Assembly: GCA_945859605.1 (NCBI GenBank)
Contig: OX243817.1
Span: 18,435,456-18,499,455 of the forward strand
Length of the DNA: 64,000 bases
Origin: Lumbricus rubellus
Lineage: Eukaryota > Annelida > Clitellata > Crassiclitellata > Lumbricidae
Direction: 5' to 3'
Shown: positions 27,701 through 36,700 of the stretch, piece after piece
How positions within the stretch are numbered: the stretch's first letter is position 1
Layout: each line of letters begins with the position of its first letter
Made by a program: the position numbers and the translations under genes
Notes under the pieces: generated by a model
Databases searched by the model: none
Told to the model about the DNA's origin: nothing
Seen by the model: only the letters and a program-made list of their open reading frames with translations

Positions 27701-30700
27701 TAAGGGGCATCCTGGCACTTCTTTTGGAAAAGTAAGGGGCGTCCTGGCACTTCTTTTTTACACTTTTAGCGCTGCATAATAGATAATAATTGACAAATAT
27801 ATAGCTTTAACCGCGCTTAGGTCTGGTATGAAACAAACACATGAGTTCAAATGGGCAGAGAAATTATCAGATAATTATCAATACAGGAGACTCGAAAAGC
27901 ACAGTGCAATTAAAACAGTGGCAAACACACAAGTAAATCGTCCTCAAGACATAATTTTGGACCGGATAACGTGGAAAGGATATCAACTGCTGAAAGAGGA
28001 GGCTCAACAACAAGAGGAGTGGTACCATCGGACGTACGAATCTCCCAACTGACAGAGCACAACATAATTTAATCTCTAATCTTTGTTCTTTATTGAAACG
28101 CCTGCAAGATGCACTGCGCTTTACATTTAAAAGTAATGCAGTAATCTTAATTAAACTTAACTACCAACTGAGCAGACAGCTTTGCAATTACATGGCGCTA
28201 ATAGCAGCCTACAAATCAAATCCGCCCAATGGGGGCTCGAACCTGCTACCTCTCGCACTCTTGGCCAGCGTGTTAACCATTACTCTACCGGGCCCCCGTG
28301 ATGATGATGATGTTGACATAATTTACAGACGCATAATGAGAAGAATGGTTAGCAAGGTAGGTAGAGACCTTCATAATTTTCAGTGTCATTTCATCATCCG
28401 CCATCACGTAGCCTTCCTTGATGTACGACAGCAGCTGGTTGAAAAGCGCTGAATCAACGGACATGTTAAGGAACGTGTCGATCAGCTGAACGAACTGTGC
28501 ACCATTCAGCGTGTACTCGTTGAAGACGCACAACTGTGATTGGCTGAGGGAACTGTAAGCCAGCGTCCCTAACGCACGCAAACGAACGAAAGCGATGAAA
28601 TACAAATGCAATGAATGCTAGAAGACATTGACAACCGCTAAGCAGATTGTATTCGCTCATTCATTCATTCATTCATTTCGTAAATTCATATAGCGCTTCT
28701 TCAAGAAACCTACTCAGAGGCGCTCCTATTAATGCATTAATGGTCACATGCTCCTGTATTCTGTATGATGATCTTGGCATCACATGATTTCTCATCCGCC
28801 GCAAAGTCTTTTTGAAACAAATCTTCATCTGGAACTACAAACTGATCTGGGTGGTGATGCATTTCCAGCAAATGCAAACATAGATCTATCATTATTTTAG
28901 ATCAGTTAAGCTAATCATGTTGAAACATCTCTAAATTTTTCTAGAAAAACACAGTATTCAGCTGCGAAACAGTTATGGGTTCACATGCATAGTTTGCATA
29001 CCTTTCCCCGGGGTGATGGAATCGAATTCTTCTCTCACTTCCCTACCTCCCTCCAATTCCTTGCATGTGTGTTTTTTTAAACACTGGCTTCTCAAGTAAG
29101 CTCACATGAATCTTAGACTAAATTCCAAGTCATCAAATGGTCACAGGTGTTTCTGACGTGATTTTACGATGAGACACCTGAGTGACGAGTCGTTACCTGT
29201 CCAGTTGTCCAGTCTCGCTCGGTCAACAAACGCAATGCCACGGTCAATCATTCTGCTGCCAGCAGAAACAGCCTTCACTAGTGAGCCAACATCCTCTTCT
29301 AGAAATAAACAACACACATACACACGTTTTATTTATTTCTCCATTTCTATAGCGCCCCATCAAGCTCTCTCCTCAGAGGTGCTCCCGACTACAACGCGAC
29401 ACTGCATCAGTTTCACGTCGAAGCGCTCAAGCAATTGCGAGTGAAGCTCAAGGTCCCTACGCGGCAACTTGAGGTGGATTCAAACCTTGAACATTCCGGC
29501 TTCAAGGCAACGATGCCACCACTACACCACCGCGCCCCACGAATGTAATGATGATGATGATGATGTAATATTCATCCATGTATGTAATATTCCTCTGCTA
29601 TTGTCAGCACTGCACGCTAAAACAATCATCTGCCACTATTTATATTTCCCGTCACATTAAAATTAAACTTACACACATGTACCTAGGTAGCTGCTGGCAC
29701 AAAAGTTTTAAAACATCTGCCATCCAACACATGACAGGGAAGAAGAAGCTGATGTTCCAAATTAGGTGATGATGAGAGAGACTACATGTATTCAAGCGTT
29801 GAATGTAATGTATGTATATATGCATGGGTAATTGGGTATGTACATGTGTATTGCATGTATGAGCACATGTTATAGCACCCTTCAAGATTTCTACTCAGAT
29901 GCGCTCCCGACAACAGCGCGGACATTAAATTGGAGTTTCATGCTGAAGCGCACGAGCAATTGCGAGTGAAGGATTTGCTCAGTGTCCTTACGCAATACAC
30001 AGCAGTTTGAGGTGGATTAGAACCCATAATCTTCTCTGGCTCCATGGCACCGAACCGAACATACCCCTACACCACAATGTCCCACAAATTTGTGTGCACG
30101 CGTGTGTGTGTGTGCATGGTTGGTCATGTGTTGATATTTGCTGTTGATATTTCCATTCTAAAATCATACCTGCTGCAACTAATTGAGGATTGTCACTGGT
30201 TGATGTTTCTTCTGTGGGCGACGGGAGGAGGCTGATGCCCTCTTCCACTGCAATCACATCTCGCGCATCTTCGATCACTCTCTGCACGACTTCCGAACTC
30301 AGCTGCCGAATCCGCACCTCATCGTCCGGTGACAATGGTCGTTCCTCTTGAGACGATGACGATCGTAACTCAGCGAGTGATGGATCGTCGTGAGCGTTCG
30401 CTGTCGATCCTGAATTGGTCGATGAATAGCTCTGACGATCTGTGGCCAGAGCTGTCTCACCTACGCAGGAATCATCATCATCGTCATCATCATAATCATC
30501 ATAATCGTAGTCGTCGTCATCATCATCATCATCATCATAATCGTAGTCTTCATCATCATCATCATCGTCATCATCATGATCATGATCATCATATTCATCG
30601 CAATCATCGTCATGATCATCATCATGATCATCATCATGATCATCATCATCATCATCATAATCATAATATTCATCATAATCGTCATCATTATCATCATCAT

Positions 30701-33700
30701 CATCATCGTCGCCACCACCACCACTGTCCCATGGTGACAAACAGTTTCTCCTGGTCTATTGCATATCTAGCCTACATAAGCAACATAAGAGCGAAAGTAT
30801 AGCTCAAAAGAATTGAATAGACGAAACTAGTGAAGTCAGACTGAATGAATTAATCAAATAATCATTATACTGAACTAGTTTGGACTCTACTAATAATCAT
30901 CGTTGTCATCATTGTCATCATCATCACCGCTGTCATTGCGTCACAATCCACATAATCATTTTCATTTGTATCAACTACATGAACACCTACAACATCCCAC
31001 ATGTCATCTGCATTATTTTTGTCATCGCCCTAATCATCATGATGCCAGTAATGATCAAGTAATATGCATGTCACTCTTATTAGCGCTACTTGATTCCACT
31101 GGATTACGCTTACAATAAAATGCTTAAACTAGTTTCGGTTAAGTAAATTAGACAAGGGGTCATTGCATAATTACGTAACGCCGAAAATGACCGTTTTAGA
31201 CCCACCCACCCACCCTGTAACGCTTCGTAACGTTACCCTTGACCCACCCACCCACCCTCCCCAGCGTTACGTAACGATTGTCTCGATAAATCTAGGTCTA
31301 TTATTGGCCTATGTGAGTGCGTAATTATAATTCATATTTTCATAGTGAATTTAATATAGCATAGTATATGAATTACAGTCTGATTTGACAGTAGACTAGG
31401 CTTAAAATATAGCCTGCACACGATTTTATTTATATAAATTAGTCATGCGTGAACTGCACTTTTCTTAAATTTTATCGCAATTTTTTTACACCACTGAAAA
31501 ATTTCATGGACTAAATAGCTCATTAGCAATTCATGGAAATTTAATATTCATTAGGCCTAACAAATTTTTCATGGCGTTACGTAACGTTCAGCTCCTCCCA
31601 CCCACCCACCCCGTAACGTCTCGTAACGTTTTCAATGACCCCACCCACCCACCCTCAAGCGTTACGTAATTATGCAATGACCCCCAAGGTTCAATTAGCT
31701 CATGTTCAATATACCTTCTGTAGTCTCTTGGATATCTTCAGCAACCTATTGCAAGCAAAACAAAACAAAAGATCAATAAACTTACTAATAAATAATGTAT
31801 TAGCTGAGACACACGCCGTAAAATTATGAATGCGTTCAATTCTCTTAATGAATGTTGTCCAGGTACAATACCAACGACCTCATATATATTACTAGACAGA
31901 GCTTCCTATGTTGAGCTGCCCAGTGACGTTCAAACCGAATAACGAACAAGAGCGTTTTTTTTCATGAGCTGTGATTGGTTGAGCTAAATATAGTAACTGA
32001 GATTAACTGGTTGAGCTAAAAATAGAATAAGGATGATGACATTGTGATTGGTTGAACTAAAAATAGAATGAGGATGATGACTTTGTGATTGGTTGAGCTA
32101 AAAATAGTAACTGAGATTAACGATTACGAGAAAGGCCGCAAGATGCTTCAGCGGAAACCACGTGATCCCACCGGCCTGTACAATACAATTAATTAACAGA
32201 ATCTGCTAGGGAAAGCACATGACGCATGTGTCAAGGAATTTAATAAACATGCTTGTTTACTATATTGCGCAGTAAACTGATAAATTTATCTATTGCTTCA
32301 CACAACTTGAACATATTGACCATGAAGTGCCTACTGCACGATGAATACCTTATAACAAGGTTTGTCCAACACCTCGTTTCATTGCCTTTATAATACACTG
32401 GAAATATTTTGCAATTACAATTACACATTACCAATTGCAGATTACAAATCGATGTTTTGTTAGCACAAGTTTATCACTAGTAATAAACCAGTATACAGAA
32501 TCTTGGACCAAAGAACCATAGCCTATACGTGTAGTTGTGTAAGGTAGTAAAAACATATATTCATTTATTTTATTTCAAACTGACAAATTGCAATACGATT
32601 ACGTGAAACAGTAATCAATACACTTGACAAGAAGTTAAGCAAGAGTCGATTTTCTAACTGTATGCAGCTTGTTAGGCGCTGGTCCCAGTGGTTAAATTGG
32701 TTTTGGGTGAGCAGTTGGAACGCCGAATGCATGAGCAGTGGGAATGCAGAAGAAGCATTTATTGGAACGCATGTGTTTTCAGGGTTCAAAGCACATTTGC
32801 AGTGGAAACGCAAATGAAGAATTTCTCGAGTGGTTGGAATGCCATTCACATGCGTTCCTACACACTTTAAACCCTGTCTGGTCCACCCTACTGCTGCCCA
32901 ATTTAACATCCCACCTAAGTAGTGAAAGTCTGAATCACCCTTATGGGGCTATTGGGTATCTAACCCCCTGACCCTATGTTCTCTGTGCATGTGTATTTAC
33001 CATTCAGCCATCATCAGAATATTAATAGATATCAAAATAGACCGTTGGATAGAATATGTTGCTAAACTACATGAAGAAATCTACTCAACACGCACCTCCT
33101 GTCCGCATGCTTCGTCATCTTCCAACTCACTGATCTCTCGAACTGGCCCTGAAAAGTAAAATAAAGCATTTCAACTTAATAATTCGATAAGAGTAAAAGG
33201 CTCCACACTTGCATTCATACTAACAGGCTGACCTTTCAGAGATTGCAAGTTAAGGTGGCTCACATAGACTGGTATTCTCAGATGTTAACAGCTCTACATG
33301 CAATGCAAGCAGAAATACTAATACTTGTCGGTCCCTCAATGTGGAATGAACTTTCCGCTGCAATTCGCAGCAGGATTCTGGTGGGAAGTTCATGGACCTG
33401 TCACACTGAGAGCACTTCTGAATAGCTCTGCTGTGTGAAAAGCTTTACAAATGTTCACATTAGATTAGATTACATTAGATTAGATAAGATTAGATTAAAT
33501 ATCTGACAGCTAAGGATGGGCATGCAGTCAAGATCTTCCATAGGCCACACCTAAAACAGTCAGCACAGGCTCAGGACATCTCCCATAGCTATGCACTTTC
33601 ACTGATACAACAGAAGATAGAATAAGGCAGTTCTGCATATGTAAGGTAAACCAATTTTAGGATCTGCCAGTGGGTAATAAGTTCCACCCACACCAAATTA

Positions 33701-36700
33701 CTTTAGTAAGAATCATTTGGAGGCTGTTGGAAGACAAATGAGAGCAAAGTACATTACATGTCTCACTCACTTTTCTGGGTGTCATAATCATGTTGGCAAG
33801 CCATCAGCTTAACACTCACCATTTTCCAATTGCTTATCTACCATAGGTTGCCTCTCGAGCTCATGGACTGAGCTTCTGGAGATTGGTCCACCTTTGGTGC
33901 ATCATCAGTTCAAGTCTTGTATACAAGACAGTGGTGCGACAGAAGTTCAACCAATCAATCAATCAATCAATCAAAATGATTTATTTTTGCGACCAATCAT
34001 CATGATAAACCTCAGGCATGCATGAAAGGGCACAACTTACGTCTGCAGTGTATTATTACCCGTAGAGAGCAGAGGTCCTAGATTAAAGTGCAGTGAGAAA
34101 GCACAACTGAAAATAGAAATCATGCAGATTTGCTGGAAATCTACCAACAACTGTCTGAGAACGTTCAGAAAAGAATGTGCACAATATCCCAACACATGAC
34201 AAAGGCTCTTGTTAGGTTACATAGAACGACAATGAACACAGAACATGGTCTATATTGTAAGGTTCATACCATGCACTGGGTTAATCAGAGAGTTTTAACT
34301 GACATTAAATCAAGAAATAAAATGCAGAAGATGACACTAACAAAGTCCTGGGTCCCTGAGAGAGCCTTTAACTTCTGGTGAAAGTCTGTTGTAGAATGCA
34401 GCAAGTAGGTTGAGAATGCGATGACGACTGAGAAGGCCAACCTAGAATGTCGAAACAGCCTTGTTTTAGTTTTGCCTTGAATTTCAGTTTCAATTATTGT
34501 TAGTTTCACATACATGTGGGGCGCGGTGGTGTAGTGGTGGCGTCATTGCCTTGGAGCCGGAAGGTTCGAGGTTCGAATCCACCTCGCCACGCAAGGACCT
34601 TGGGCAAGTCCTTCACTCACAATTGCTCAGCGCTTCGGCGTGAAACTCCGATGCAGTGCCCGCTCTGCATTCGGGAGCCCATCTGAGTAGAGAGAGCTTG
34701 AAGGGGCGCTATAACAAGTGCACATACAAACAAACAAACAAAAACATGTGTTATAGTTTCTAATTACAATAAGATTACATTCATCGTATACTATATTTGA
34801 GCAAAGAAAAAAAGCAAGGATTGTTTGGACACATCATTCTGTAGAATGAGCGACGAGAGAAAGATCAATGTTCGCTAATTAATGTTCGTACGAATGGATG
34901 GCACAAATAAGAGAGGAAGACCTCATAGAGAGTGGCTAGACGACGTCACAGGATGGGGCAAAGCATCGCTCCGAGAGCTGAGCCACACCGAAATGGACAG
35001 AGGACGATGGAAGAGCCTATGGTGAAGATGGCATCAAACACCTACGGGGGTTGAGCCCATGCTTGCTGCTGCTGATGATGATGATATTTGAGCATTAATT
35101 ATAGCAGTTCTTAAGAATCTAGCTTTGTTAGAGATTTAACAGACATATCAGCACATTAGCCAGATTACCAAAACAACATGACAATGCAAAAACACTTCAC
35201 TTCTGAAATCAAGAGTAAATGCCCGGAAAAGGCAACTGATAACCTGAATTACTCAAAAGAGATTACACTGAATACGATCAGTGCTGGCTAACCTTAGAAT
35301 AGTCGCAAGACTTGAAGAGCTGCAACAAGGCGGTTTTGCGCTCAGACGACTCCAAGGAATAGCGATAGATCTTGGCACAGCTTGACAAGTGTGACAGCAG
35401 CATATCAAAAGCAATGCTGCTCATTGACGTCACGAAAGGCATCAAATGCTGCAGAAACATAGCACACAACAACTGTCATGATAACACTAGCAGTAGCTTT
35501 TAATTAAAGAAAGCTTAATACGAGAGGAACTGAAACAAAGTTCTCTGGCAATGTATGACCGAGAGCTGTCATGGTTGTGCATGTATGCATAATGGATGTA
35601 TGTATGTATGCAACTATGTATGCATGCATGTATACTATGCATGTTTGTATGTATGTGTGTGTGTATGTATGTATGTATGTACGTTTGTATGTATGTATGC
35701 ATGTATGTATCTGGACTTTTAGAAAGTGCATTTTAGGAACTCCTCAAAAACTCAATGAACGTGATTGTCACACAGACAGAGCGACAGAGAAGGACAACGA
35801 GACAAGGACGTAGTCGTGAACTGACCTCTATGAAGTCCGTTTGGTGGACACCTTTTCCAGTGTCGTCAGTTGGGTCGAGTTCTTTGCTGAGTCGGATGTT
35901 CGCTTTGACGTCTGGTAACATTTGCGAAACCATTTCGACAAACGAAAGTAGCGAATTCTGAACCTAAGACAACAACAACATCTGGAACCGTCAGAGCAAC
36001 CTCATCCAGTCAACCGTGTAGCTCGGTATGGTCACATCACGGTGCCACATAAATAATCTTCATTATTATTATCAACCAATTACAACAACTTCACCTAAAT
36101 AATTACCTTCAATGGCAAGTAGGATCTTATTTCAAAAGAAAAACTGTAACTGACCAAAGCCAGTTCAATCTTCTTTCCATTGCCCCATTCCATGAACTGT
36201 TGCTGGAGCGCGTCAATTCTTCTCTGCGTTTCCACGGCAACCACGGACTCCTCTGCCTCTCTCTCCTGTCGCCTCGTACGAGTTGCAAGCTTGATCTGCA
36301 CCAACCTGACAATTGTTTCAAAACAAAACAATGTACCAATCTGACAATTGTTTCAAAACAAAACAATGTACCAATCTGACAATTGTTTCAAAACAAAACA
36401 ATGCACCAATCTGACAATTGTTTCAAAACAATGCACCAATCTGACAACTGTTTCAAAACAAAACAATGTACTTTCCGCAGCACTGAAAAATCGCAGATTT
36501 AGTGGCCACAATGCCACTTTTCTTAGTCAATCATTAATTGCGTATTATTCGTAAGTCTGAGGTTCATCCGTATGGAAAACATGTTCACACTGTAAAAAGT
36601 TGACAGACCTGCCACCCTATAAGCAATTTAAATCTCCAAGTTTAGTGGTAGAACATTCGCCAGTCTTTGTTGCAGACCTTCTGCAGAACATTTTCATATC

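Noticed and set aside
28195..28305. tRNA gene on the minus strand
   Set aside because: A and B boxes are present, but stem pairing is poor and it sits in an intron full of tRNA-derived SINEs.
34130..34381. 83-codon plus ORF
   Set aside because: No recognised family, no splice context; lies in an EFCAB5 intron antisense to the gene.
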